Below are positions 10,928 to 22,274 of a stretch of 64,000 nt of DNA, piece by piece. The translations under genes were made by a program, and so were the position numbers. The notes under the pieces are model-generated. The model had not been told where the DNA came from and searched no databases. It saw nothing but the letters and a program-made list of their open reading frames with translations. Source of the stretch: Punica granatum. Lineage: Eukaryota > Streptophyta > Magnoliopsida > Myrtales > Lythraceae. Within the stretch, counting starts at the first letter, position 1, and each line of letters opens with the position of its first letter. The DNA lies in assembly GCF_007655135.1 (NCBI RefSeq), contig NC_045134.1:20298568-20362567 (forward strand), written 5' to 3'.

Positions 10928-13900
10928 TGTCAGCACCTAATTTCGGTCCATCGGCTCCGAGGGGGGCAAAATTGTCATTTCCCAATTTATCACCTTTCTA
11001 AAAAAAAACAACACTAATTAATTAATTAAATTAAATTAAATTAATTTTAATTAAATTAAATAATATATGTATTAAAAAAAGAAAAAAAGGAAAAGATTCG
11101 GCAGGCCGGGCAGCGTTGACCGCTGCCCGGGACCGCCGGCATTTAAAAAAAAAATCGGGCAGGGCCGGGCAGCGCTCACCGGCTGCCCGCAAACCCCGCC
11201 GGCCCGGAACTGCCCCCAAATCGCGGTTTTCCGCGATTTTCTTCAAATCGGTTGAAATCTCAACAGAAACGGGGAAGAAATTGCAATTAAATGAACAGAA
11301 ATGCGATTCGGGGAGGGAGGAGCACGACCCAGTGAGAAAAAACAAAAAATGGCTCTCGATTTGGCGAATTTTGAAATTGGAGAACTCGGAACTTCACCGG
11401 AAAACCGCAACATTCCCCCCCGATTCCGGCCGATTAAGCGCCGGTGAGGTCCCGATCGACCACGGAGAAGCATCGGCGGCGCCCAAAGCCATCTCCCGAG
11501 CCCTCTCGTGCCGTCGTCGCGGCGTCCAAGGGCGAGAACCGCCGCCCCCAGCCTCGTGCCGCCTCTGCCCTCGGTCCCGGCCACCCTTCTGCTAACGGCC
11601 TCGGCCCATTCAGGCTCAAGGCGCTCCAGTCCGGCCTAGCTTCTCTTCCGAGCGGTTTCTCCTTCGGGCGGTCCGGTCCGATCCGATCCAACCCGATTCA
11701 TCCGGCGATTTTTTTTATTTTTACAAAGAAGCCCCTCAACTTTCCGAACTAGGTAAATTCTAGACTTAGTGGCATGATTAGGGTTCCTTTCCTGATTATT
11801 ATTGCTTGCTTGATGAATATAATGTGAAATGAGCGTTCTTGAGTCGCGTGGGTGATCGGATTTGTCCCGAACTCGATTTTACGAACTTTTTGTTTTGTCA
11901 CATTTTAGTCCAGAGGACGTATTTTATTTTTTTAAGATCTGCCCCGAATTGCAAAATCATTTTCAATCAAGCCTCGGTCATTTTATTATTTTTCAATCAG
12001 TCCTTGGATTTTCCAGAATTTTTCCAAGAATCCCAAAGAACTTTCCAAATTGTTTCAATTTAGTCCCGGGACCATTTTTCACCCTTTTCATATCTGCCCC
12101 GAATTTCAAAAATTATTTTCAATCAAGTCCCAGTCATTTTACTATTTTCCAATCAGTCCTGGAATTCCCAGAATTTTTCAAGCATCCTAGAAACTTTTCG
12201 AGTTGTTTCGGTTTAGTCCTGGGGCCATTTGTTTTCGTTTTCAGATCAGTCCCGATTTTCAAATTCATTTCAAATAAGTCCTGGGACATTTTCAGTAAAT
12301 TTTTTACACAGTCCCCATTTTTTTAGAATTTTCAGATTAGTCCCCATGTTTTAGGATTTTCAAATCAGTCCCTAATTTTTTTCAGAATTTTCAAATTAGT
12401 CCCTGCTCTTTTAAAATCGTTAAATTCAGTCCCCTGGACATTTTCTAAAAATATCTGGCCCTTTTCTACTTGGATCACCCACCGACAATGTATGTGTCCC
12501 AGTTAAATATTTCATTTTTGTAATTATGTGACCATATCGGAAATTAGGGTTTATCGGGCGATCAACTAATGGCTATCTCGACGGCTCGAAATCCGTAGAC
12601 TAAAGCATTCGGCAAGTTTTTAATTAACTTAAAATTCTACACACGGGATAATCGGGACGTTAATAAATCACTTGATTTCTTTAAATGGATTGCACGAATT
12701 GATTAATAATTTGTAATCGTGTCGACAGTTCAAGAACTGTTAGTCATGCCCTTTTCAAAATTCACAATTTCAAAAGCACTGAGATACGTACAACGTAATC
12801 TTGATTTTCATGCACACACATATTTACCGATTCAAGGGCATGATTACCGGTTCTTGTCCTGCCGTGATCCTAGCGTAGGTTTGAGCGTAGAATTGGTCAA
12901 AACATGGGAAAACAAATTAATCACAAACTCGGCTTAAATCAAACATGGGCAATAGTCAATTAGAGGGTTAGTTTTTTGGGTTTTAGGTGAAAATACTTTT
13001 AATCTGTAAAAGCCATATTGTCACGATACAGAATAATCTAAAAACAACCCACACATTCGAGACTTGACTATGGACATCAAGTTTGTCGGGTCCGTTAAAA
13101 CAATGCTGGATGCTACATACCCTATCAATCACCCCTTTTTGCTTGTTTTAAGGTAGGATTTGTGTGCCAAGATCCCTCGGGTAATAATCAGTTAATTCAC
13201 GTAAATTCGGCGATAACAAAACCCCCATTGTTTGTTTATTTGAACTTGCTTGTTACATATTTTGCACTTGATTGTTATGCGGATCAAGCCCAATCCTTTA
13301 GGACTCGATTCACACTGGGTCCAACGCCCATAACCGTCGATCACGGGATCCAATACCCCCATACACCGAGTGTGCATTTAATTTAATTTTCGGTCTTTTT
13401 CAAACTATACGGTGAGTATGAGTGAAATCATGGCCGAATGCGAACCGACCGGGATTTAGTCATTATAGTTGTCTTTTGTTTATTTGAGAGAACAATGTAA
13501 GGTTTTATATTATACATATATTCATGTAAAATCCCGGTCGGAGAGTGGACGGTCAGAGTGTTTCTTCGAATTTACGGTGTCAAAACGCATAAGATGAGCG
13601 GAACTTAATAAAGCGGTAATTAAATTAAAATGGCAAGCCTAGACAAGCTAGAGTACCGAAAGGGCGTGTGGGATATAGGCCCACACGTAATAGAACCCCC
13701 GAATTCGGAATTTCGGTTCCGTACAGACCATTGCCTTAGCATCTTAGGTGTACCCCGTACCCCTAGACCCGGGTAACTTGCCGGCTCTCGACCTTCGGGT
13801 CGTAAAATGGCAAGTGGTGACTCCTTCTCACGTGCGTCCGTCGCGCGTCCCCAGGAAGGTGGACACTCCCAAGCCGCGTTGCATTTAGGCGCGCGCATGC

Positions 13901-13933
13901 GTGCCCCGACGAGACGAAATTCGGGTGCGCACA
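10928..13933 (+). repeat. E2 3' LTR, 3.0 kb
   Basis: The LTR begins TGTCAGCACC after the polypurine tract. Its last 370 bp (13560-13933) are the inverted counterpart of the LTR ends of E1 and E3, finishing gcgcaca. The 5' part has an AT-rich stretch (10995-11080) and then GC-rich sequence (11100-11700), and the rest is T-rich. The shared block with GTCGAC and tgcccttttcaaaa is at 12721-12760. Reading frames in the GC-rich part overlap on both strands and lack family resemblance, so they are taken as chance. Confidence 0.85.
11885..12440 (+). repeat. degenerate repeats inside E2 LTR ('tttcaaatcagtcccc')
   Basis: About ten diverged copies of a T-rich unit containing 'ttttcaaatcagtcc' recur at irregular spacing of roughly 35-60 bp. 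Longer doublets (11936-12000 against 12090-12160) share 'tctgccccgaattncaaaa' and 'cattttactatttt'. These look like old internal duplications of the LTR. Confidence 0.7.
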
Positions 13934-14199
13934 GCTGTGACCCATTTGGAGTTATGCAAAGACAAAGAGAAAAGAGAAAGCTTGGGAAGCACGTTGCCCC
14001 AGGCTAAAAGGATACACGGGTTCACGCCTGCAGTGAGATGTACCCCCATTTTCCTTCGTCCTTCTGTTGTGTAGGTTGTACTGAACTGCTTGGACGGCGT
14101 ATTCAGTTACCCACTATGCTTGAGGAAGGTTCCCTCTTGGGCGGTTGAATGGTATTGGAGAGCTGATCGGGGATTGTGTTGAAATTGATAAACTGGCCA

Positions 14200-14460
14200 C
14201 TTCCCTTGGGGATCCCTTGTCCGCACAATGTGCGAGCGACTAGGGGCAATTTTATCTATCTCTCATTTTACTCTCCTTTTGCTACGGTCACCCACCTCGG
14301 GGCCGCACCTCTCAACCTAAAGGGGAAGAGCTCTCCTTTTGCCACAACCGCCCCGAAGGGTTTTCGGTCGTGCCTCTCTTTTACCCTAGCTTTTGCCTAG
14401 GCCGCCCCAAAGGGGGTTTTCGACCTAGCAGGCTCGATTATTTTATCTCTCGAGTTTGCA
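14200..14460 (-). other. E1 post-pol motif region
   Basis: Read on the minus strand, it carries the 'ctaggtcgaaaaccc', 'ggcctaggcaaaa', 'gtgagaggcacgacc' style blocks also seen in the E2 3' region at 8785-9070. It fixes the E1 orientation as minus and places this stretch near the E1 3' end. Confidence 0.7.
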
Positions 14461-15005
14461 AGGGCGAAGGGTTCGAAGGATTCAATCTCCGAGTGCATTG
14501 TGTTCTGTCTCCGTCGAGGAGTTGTGTTTGCTGCTCCCCTTTTTGTCGGGGTTTGCTGATTTCTCAGGATTGGCGACGCTGGAGTTTTAAATCTCGGCGG
14601 TGCCTTGTTTTGTTCATTGGCAGGTTTTTCCCGCATCTTTTCTCTCTCTCTTCATTGGCGGGTTTTTTGTGCCCTGTGTCTCTGTTTGAAACTCCTCGAC
14701 TTTGCATCGCCGAGGCTGCTTTGGTGTACTTCGCCTCGTGGAGACTTGTTGTGTGTTGCTAACCCTATTTTGTGAGGACCGCCTTTCTTGAAAGTTTGAC
14801 TCCCGTGCACTCGAAAGCTGAACTTCATGTCATTTGCCCTTGCAATCTCTTCAGATGAATTCCCCTATAGTCTAGAAGGAAAATACAAAATTGCCATAGG
14901 GAATCCGTGGCCGGGGTTGTCTTGGTGCTTGTTGTGGAGGAGGCCTGGTCTTGACGCAAATGACCAGGAGCATTCCAATGTCACTTGCTGGAGTGACCCA
15001 CTATG

Positions 15006-15170
15006 GCGACCTCGGGGCGAACTGCAACCAGGGAGGCCCCAGTATACGTCGCTTACCGAGGTTGTGTTGGCGCGAACTTCAACCGGGGATGCCCCAGTGT
15101 ACGTCGCTTGCTGAAGTTGTGTTGGCGCGAACTTCAACCAGAGATGCCCCAGTGGATGTCGCTTGGAAAT
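15006..15170. repeat. 55-bp tandem repeat, three copies, in E1
   Basis: Units start at about 15006, 15061 and 15116. The second and third begin gttgtgttggcgcgaacttc, and all contain 'ccccagt' followed by 'gtcgctt'. The first copy is the most diverged. Confidence 0.85.
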
Positions 15171-16734
15171 GCTTATCGTGGGTGGATGATGTCCGAGGTG
15201 GTCTCGGTGCAAGCGTTGAATGCGAATGCCCCGGTCTTTATCGTCGATGTGACTCGTGGTGGGCCGTTTGTGCAACTGTTGCCCCTGACCGTCTCATGTC
15301 GTCAATGTCAACTGAAATGTTTATGTTGATGGCATATGGCTCGCTCAGTTGTTTTTGTCTTTAGCTTTGTAGGGGGTACCTCCGTGCTGAGCCCCTTCCC
15401 TGTCAAAGTATAAGGGAGGAGGCTCGAGAGGAGTTCTCGGAAAGGCGTGAGCCTGTGCATCACTCTTCGTCTGTGACCGGCTTGTCCCTGTAAAAGATGA
15501 CAAAGAAGATGGTGTTTTAGGCGACTGTGCGGTGGAATATACGGTAAGAAATATGGGGTGGACCCATGGGAAAATCCCTTTTATCCCGCACGCGACCCAT
15601 GGGGTGTCACGTGTGGATGACATTTGTTTCCGGGAATGTAGTCATCGCCACTCTGGAGTGGTTAGACCATGACTGAGGTCACATAAGCATGTTTTCCCTA
15701 ATTGCGAATAGGCATGCGCAGCCGTCCTAGGGAAGGCTCGAGGAGCCGGGTCCCATGAGAACAGGTGAGTCGAACAGGTCCAACAGAACTAATAGGGCGT
15801 CTTTGAGACTGTCCTAATGCTCCATTGAAGGATTTGTTCATGTCGGGAGCCCATTTATGGGAATGCATTTGAATGAAAGCAACAGAGAGTTTAAAGAAAA
15901 TTGCGCTTGTTGCCCCAGTATTCAATTAGCGACCCCAACGGAGGTGGATGCGATCCATTTTTTGATCGGAGGCATGACCGTGCTGGGCTGCGATCGAGAG
16001 TTGGGTCATGCTCTGTTTGTGGAACTGTCACTTTCGATCTTTGCAGTGGAAGGATTAGACTTGCTCCTCGGAGTATCGCTTGGATGAATTTGAATCCAAG
16101 TCGATTTTGGATTTGATATGAGCCTAAAAGCAGTAAATGCGAGGTGTCAAAACCTGAAAGCAGTAAATACTAGGCTAGGGGCCGAAAGTAGTAAATGCAG
16201 GACCGAGACCCGATGCAGTAAATGCGGGGTCGATAGGAAAGTGCAAGAAATGTGAAAGCAAAGGTCAATGCTGGGGAATAGCGCAGGGCGCTGCAAGGCG
16301 GTGACGCTAATTTGCTTGCGGTATTACTCTGTGGAGCAAGGATATGGACTTAGTGTTGAAATCCCAAGGAGCTAGATGAGAGACGTTTGTTGTCTCAATT
16401 GTGGTGGCTCAGTATTCAGGCTGCCTTCTTGTTGGGGATTTCCTGCAATGGAAGAAGGAAACAATGAAGCAGCATGAACAGTTCGCAATTCCAATGCAAC
16501 GGTGTAGAGAAGCGAACTGGCCTGGTAGGCGTCGTGTGAGCGCACCAAGAGACGTGCATCGATACATTGAGCACGCGTGCATGAGTTGGTGCAAACATGT
16601 TTGGACATGTGTGAGGCGCGCTCAATCGCTGGTAGATGCGTGGGGTCACGCGGAGGGACGTGCGTCCGATCACGCGGTGACACTCTCTGTTAGGAAGAAG
16701 TTAGTGTTGGTTAACTTCGCCTGGGAAGGTTGAT

Positions 16735-17060
16735 CGGCCCTCGGGCCACAGCTCGTCTTGCCGTGGAGGAAGGGTGAAGGCCGCGAGTAGCCTGCCCGCG
16801 AAAGTGGGCACGACTCGCCTATCGTGCGGGGTGGGTGGCCGGGATGGACTCGGCTTTTGGTCACAGCATATCTCGCTATGGATAAGTGAAGACCGCGGGT
16901 GGTCTACCCGCGAAGGTTGGCACGACTCGCCTGTCGTGCGGGGTGGGTGGCCAGGCTGGACGGCCTCTGGTCATAGCACGTCTCGCCATGGAGAGGTGAA
17001 GACCACAAGTGGTCTACCCGCGAAGGTTAGCACAACTCACATGTCGTACGGGACATGGTA
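16735..17060. repeat. 110-112 bp tandem repeat, about three copies, in E1
   Basis: The anchor 'cccgcgaaggt' recurs at 16795, 16907 and 17017. Each unit also holds a 'cgactcgcc-tcgtgcggggtgggtggcc' block and an 'agca-tctcgc-atgga' block. GC content is well above that of the flanks. Confidence 0.85.
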
Positions 17061-17727
17061 GTTGCTGTGCAAACATTGGATGTAGGCAATGTATGAGTTT
17101 TCAAAAGCTAATGCCGTTGCATCGATTTGATTCAAATTCCCAGATTTACGAAGATGGTTCATTTGAAAAGGGGAACTTAAGCAATAAACCAATGCAATGT
17201 CCTAGTTTGTTTGAAAACATGCATGCAGTGCAAAAAAAGTAAAGTACAACTGTATCTGTTACAATGTACATCGCTCTTTGTGAAAAACAGCAAAAGGCCC
17301 GCCTAAAGGAAAAACTAAAGGCCGACTCAAAGACTCAACTTTTGGGTCGGTTGACGGCATGTAGGCAATTTTGGTCCAGCATGACGGTCCCTGTTTATGC
17401 ATGTTAGGTGCTACCGGGATAGCAACTAACTAGGGATTGGGGGCTCCCGACTCAAGGGTATCAATTCCTTGAAATCGGGCGGGATTCTTTTCAAGGCCTA
17501 AGCGACAGTCGAACTGCGCGCCGTACCCCTACTTCGAACCCCTGTCTAACCTAACTTCCTAGATTGCCGCTCGTGGGAATTCAAGCGTGGTACCTAAATC
17601 CACTAGAATGATGCAATGCAAGTGCAAAAAAGTAAATATGCGTAAAATAGATAAGCAAGAAAGTTGCGGAAAGCGTTAAATGAACATGCAAGCAAGCAAA
17701 CGGATCGAGCCTGAACCCACTAAGTGT

Positions 17728-17746
17728 GTCCCCAGCAGAGTCGCCA
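17728..17746 (-). other. E1 primer binding site
   Basis: On the minus strand this reads TGGCGACTCTGCTGGGGAC, three bases inside the LTR end. A tRNA-type primer site of this form is usual in Tat/Ogre elements; from memory it corresponds to tRNA-Arg, which should be confirmed by alignment. Confidence 0.8.
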
Positions 17747-17749
17747 AGC

Positions 17750-20700
17750 TGTACGGACCCGAATGTGGACTCTCGTTGGGGCCCACATGCGCGCTTTTGG
17801 ATCGCGCGGCTTGGGAGTATCCACCTTCCCGTGGGGACGCGTGACGGACACGCGTGAGAGAAGGAGTCGCCACTTATCATTTTACGACCCGAAGGTCGAG
17901 GGCGGATAAGTTACCCAGGGTCTAGGGGTATGGAACACCTAATTGTTGTTAAGGCAATGGTCTGTACGGAACCGGAAAGTCTGTGTCGGGGGTTCATGTT
18001 ACGAGCGGGCCTATATCCCGCACGCCCTTTCGGTACTCTGGTTTGCTAGGCTTGCATTTTTATTTTATTTACCGCATGAATTAGGGTGCACTCGACTCAC
18101 ACGTTTTGACACCGTAAATTCGGTGAATTAAACGATGTCGATTGAGAAGCCGAGAGAAAAGTAAGCTTGTATGTCGGGGAATGGGTTCACTATCTTTCGT
18201 TACAGTTCATCGAACCATAACGGTTGACTTCCTGCGTGAACCGAAACCACGAACTTTGAGGTTTACTTTCCTATGGGCAAACGTTGAATCGATTTCGATT
18301 AATTCTACTCTCGAACCGTTCGCTCACTGAATGAGATTCTTACAATAACAAATGTACAAATAACTCCTTACAATGTGCTCTCAGAATAAATACAATAAAT
18401 TACAAATGATTGAATCCCATTCGGTTCGCTTTCGGTTAATATTCCTCTCTATTCACCGTGAGTTTAGGAAATAACCGAAAAGTGCAATTCAGTGGGCTCT
18501 CAGTGAATGGGGGATTGAACCCGTGAGTGATGATTGGGGCGTTGGACCCTGTGATCGATGATTAGGGCGTTGAACCCTAATATTATTCGGCCTAGGGATC
18601 AGGCTCAACCCGCATGGCAAACAGGTGCGAAAAGATAACAAGCAGCAGGTAAATAACAGACGATGTGTTTGTATTCACCGAATGTACGTGGATTAGCAAG
18701 TTGTTAATTCGGGATATTTTGGCATGCAAATCCTACCCTAGACAAACAAACGTGTGCTAATGTTTTAGCATTCGGCTTTGGTTTGAGAACCTGACATATC
18801 GGGTGTCCGTAGTCAAGTTTCGTGTGTGTGGATTGTTTTTATAGTGATTCGATGTTGTGACACTGAATTTCCACTGAATTGATCCAAACTTGTATTTTGA
18901 CTCTAGATTTGGAACCTAGAGTTCCACCTAACCATTTTCTAGCATTTGGTTAAGTCGAGTGAAATGATTAGTCAGGTAATTGTATTTTCGATACAGAATA
19001 CCCGACTAGCACCCTAAACAATGCTAAGATGACGCCAAATCATAAAATGATGTTCTTGCCCTTGATTTGAAAATTTGTTTTCAAAAAAGGAAAACAACAC
19101 AATATGGATTTGAAAGTATGAGGGTTTTGAAAAGGGCATTAACATCGTTTTGTAATTCGTTGACACGAGTTACAAATTAATGTCCAATTCATGCAAATTC
19201 GTTTAAATTGAATGAATTAACCGTGTGAACGTCCCGATTAACTCGTTCGTGGAATTAATGCTTAAGGGTTGTGCCCAATGCATTAATTGTGAAAACGATT
19301 CGTGACTCAACGACCAAGACGATTCCATAAGGATTGAGGATAATTTGGTCCAATGACCGAAACTACCCTCGTAACCGATTGGACCCGAATGAGTCATCGA
19401 TACCCGAATCCATGCATGCTTTGTTTTGAAAAGACATTTTCATGCGATATTGCGACGATAATGTAAATTGCAAATTACACGAAAGTCGAGAACGGACTCA
19501 AAACGGGAAGAGGAAGCCTCATGCAACCCGTACGAGTCTAAGAGGTTCTCGGTCACTTCTCCTTGGAGATAAGCGAGAGGTCCCATGGCCCGAAGGGATT
19601 CCACGAGGTTTCCCCGTCTTGTTTTGAATCATTTCTGGCATGCTCAAACGACAAACGCGATAAATGACACGATTAACTAAAGTCGGTATTGCCATGATTT
19701 GAATAACGCATTCGAACATGCAAACATGCACAAACAAGTTATTTAAGGAATCGATAAAACAATACCGACTTCATGAATGTAAGAAAACACGAGAAAACTC
19801 GGGAATCGAACTTAGATCGGGCTAAGAAGGCCGTTCTTAACCCGAGGAAAGCAAGCCAAGTCTCGGTTACCTCTTCTTGAGGCAAACTCGAGAGCTCTTT
19901 TGCTTATTTCGGGTCGGGAAGGTCTTCCGAGAGTCGATCCAAACGTTTCCCGACATGCTAACATGTTATATGATGACGAGCATGCATAATATAACATGAA
20001 AGTGTATGAAAATTAAGCCTTGCAAGTTAAACATGCATAAAACGCCATATTACTCCATAGCCATGCAAATAATGTAAAAAGCCCTAACTCCTCTAAGTCA
20101 AGAGTGATTTACCTAGCCTCGGGATACGAGGAAAGAGTCGGGGAAGTGTTCGAGAGCCGGGTGACTCGGTAGAACGCTTGGGAGAGTGCTCGGGTGCAAG
20201 GGCATGCACGTTCGGGGAGCTAGGCGCTCGGGGCGTGCGGCTGGAGTGCACGGTAGGCGCGCGGCTTTGCACGCGGCTGTGCGGGCGGGAGCGTGCGGCT
20301 ACGGGTGCACTGTTCACCCGAGAGCACGTCCTTCACCCGAAATCACCTAAATGACCTGAAATGATGAGCAAATGACTTCAAATAAAAAATCTAAGTTCAT
20401 AAATGAACTCCTTGGGTCCAAAACAAGTGGTCCATGGAGTTTGAGAATTTTTGAACTTAAGTCGGGATGATGAACATCGGCTTCCGACTTAAGAAACTCA
20501 AAGCTTTCTTCGGGTTTTCTTCGGTTTTTCTCTCTTGGTTTTTGAAGTGTTGAAGCTTACTAGTTTTTGCTATGGAGTTGAGAGCTTTTCTTGAGGGAGA
20601 AAGCTTGGAGAGAGTGTGCAAGAGGAGAAGTGATTAACTAAATCACTTTTGGGCCATTTATAGGCAAAGCTAATGAGCAATTAAGCAAAAGCAAGCACTC

Positions 20701-22269
20701 TTAACCCTCCCATTAGCAAATTTCGGTATGCCTAATGAGGATGAGGATGAATGTGGACCAAGTGTTCTTCATGTGGAAGAGCCAAAAGCATTAATGAGCA
20801 TTGATGAAGGCTTGAGTGTTGTCTTCAAACTTCTTGGATATTTTCATGCAAGAATGCAAGTTGGCTTCTTGCATTAAAGAAGAAGAAGAAGCTTCTAGAG
20901 CAAGGGTGACTCATCTTGGGCATCCCGTCGGTCCCACGACCGAAGAGGAGAAACCGGAAAAAAGCTCGGGTCTCAATTGATCGCGTATTCGAGGCTCGTG
21001 GTTCGAACCGAATGTTAAATTATCGATATATGCGAGGAAACGGATTTAATGAGTCCGAGATTGGCATTTTCCGTGAGGAATTGCCAAATGTCTGTATGAG
21101 GCTCGGAAGCCGGTTTTGCTCCTTTTATGCATTCAGAGCGAGGTTACCCACTTCTGACAGCATATCTTGTATATGCATCACACGTCAGTCATTTTGACAT
21201 AAATTGTCAAATTACGTGGGCACTTGACCCTTAAGCTGGTAATGCAGATATGGAGCCGGAGATATCCTAGGAGGCCGAAACTGGATTTCTCAGATTGCTT
21301 TATGAGTTTCTTGGGTGATCCGGAGATCACTGTGATCTCTGTTTACCGAGATTGGGCCTCTAAGGATATGAAAAGTGCATATGAGACCCTTAAAGCATTG
21401 CTCGAGGGGTCTAGATGAGTTGTGTGATTTATTCCGACGATTCCACATTGAGCCTTAGGAAGGCTAGCACTGTGTAGGGTAGGCACCCGGCGTCAAGTTT
21501 CCCCAAAGAGGACCTCCGGATATGGATTTTCACTAAAAATGGTCTTTTGTGCTTTTCGGAGGTTACTCGGGAAACCAAGAAGGGCTTTGCTGTCTGTTTT
21601 GCCCAATTACGAATGTCCGCTGGAGTTTTTAGGGCAATGTAGTGTGAACTTCGTTTGCCGTAATTCCATCAGACCAGTCTCCGGTTATGCTCTTCCGAAG
21701 AGGAGCATGCCCGTTTTGTCGCTCGGAAGTCATTTAGAGTGTTTGTATGGCTTCCAAAAGACAATCTAAAGCATTGCTCGTGCTCTGTATGATTGTGGGG
21801 CATGGCTGCATTTGATATTTGGAATTAACTTTTCTCCGAGAAACCGGCATTTTTGGACTTCCACTGAAAAGTTGTCTGTATACAGAAAGTTGTTCTGTAT
21901 AGAGCAGATGATTTGCGAAATGCATTTGAAGACACTTTTCATCTATTTAGCATCGATGTGGATTTTTGAAGTCCAATGTTGGCTATCTTCCGACGGTCGA
22001 GTGAACTATCGGAAAATAGGTCTGTCCATGTGGTACACTGGAAATGCCGATTATGGACGTTGTTGAGCTCTTTAGCCACTATGTTACCCTTTGGTGACTC
22101 TTGGAGTCCTTCTGTCATGTGTGCATGTCTTCTGCTCAATTTTGCCGACTTGAGGATGAATAGTGATTTCTGCTCTGTTAAGTCATTTTTCTGTATTCTG
22201 CTCAAGTTGTGGCTTGGACCATTGCTGATATCGTTGTTTGGAAAGGTGAGCCAAAATGGGGTGCTGACA
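17750..22269 (-). repeat. E1 5' LTR, 4.5 kb
   Basis: On the minus strand it begins TGTCAGCACC at 22269 and ends CCGTACA at 17750, next to the primer site. The target duplication ccggt follows directly at 22270-22274. A TATA box lies at 20656-20662 and a pyrimidine-rich leader follows at about 20630-20560. The stretch 20100-20330 is GC-rich, unlike the rest. No captured gene was recognised. Confidence 0.92.
20656..20662 (-). promoter_or_regulatory. TATA box of E1 LTR promoter
   Basis: The minus strand reads gcctataaatggccc. A start of transcription would be expected about 30 bp downstream, near 20625-20630. A C/T-rich leader follows, as is common after retrotransposon and plant promoters. Predicted from sequence only. 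Confidence 0.6.
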
Positions 22270-22274
22270 CCGGT

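Larger units (their letters stand above)
8063..13933 (+). mobile_element. E2: 5'-deleted Tat/Ogre-like gypsy element inside E1
   Basis: The plus-strand order is integrase C-terminus, 3' untranslated region with tandem array, polypurine tract, LTR. This is the 3' half of a Tat-clade gypsy element; long tandem-repeat-bearing 3' regions are known in that clade. The 5' LTR, gag, protease, RT, RNase H and most of the integrase are absent. Its LTR start differs strongly from that of E1, so it is a separate subfamily and not an inverted piece of E1. After 13933 the sequence returns to minus-strand E1 internal DNA. Confidence 0.82.
13934..17727 (-). mobile_element. E1 internal region, non-coding
   Basis: The region lies between the E1 primer site and the E2 insertion. 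Neither strand shows gag, protease, RT, RNase H or integrase motifs. Open frames are short, overlap on both strands and include tandem-repeat frames. It holds two separate tandem repeats (15006-15170 and about 16735-17060) and a Tat-type post-pol motif region near its downstream end (14460-14200, minus). The region is longer than needed for a simple deletion derivative and may contain unrelated captured sequence. Confidence 0.7.
6265..22274 (-). mobile_element. E1: non-autonomous Tat/Ogre-like gypsy element, 16.0 kb, nested in E3 LTR
   Basis: E1 runs from 22269 (5' end) to 6270 (3' end) on the minus strand. It is flanked by a perfect 5-bp target duplication, ccggt, at 6265-6269 and 22270-22274. 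The 5' LTR is complete (17750-22269), and a primer site follows at 17728-17746. The internal part (about 13934-17727) has no gag or pol, so it must have relied on proteins made elsewhere. The 3' LTR is only partly kept (6270-8063), because element E2 and an associated deletion replaced the rest. The two LTR copies differ by roughly 3 percent over 1794 bp (my count by eye), so the insertion is fairly young. Confidence 0.9.

Noticed and set aside
11116..11752. Several 85-159 codon frames in the GC-rich part of the E2 LTR
   Set aside because: They overlap on both strands, lie wholly within an LTR, and reflect GC-rich sequence with few stops.
8063..13933. E2 as an inverted segment of E1 itself
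   Set aside because: An inversion would carry only the first 2.7 kb of the E1 LTR. The segment has a complete LTR of 3.0 kb with a different start sequence, so it is another element.
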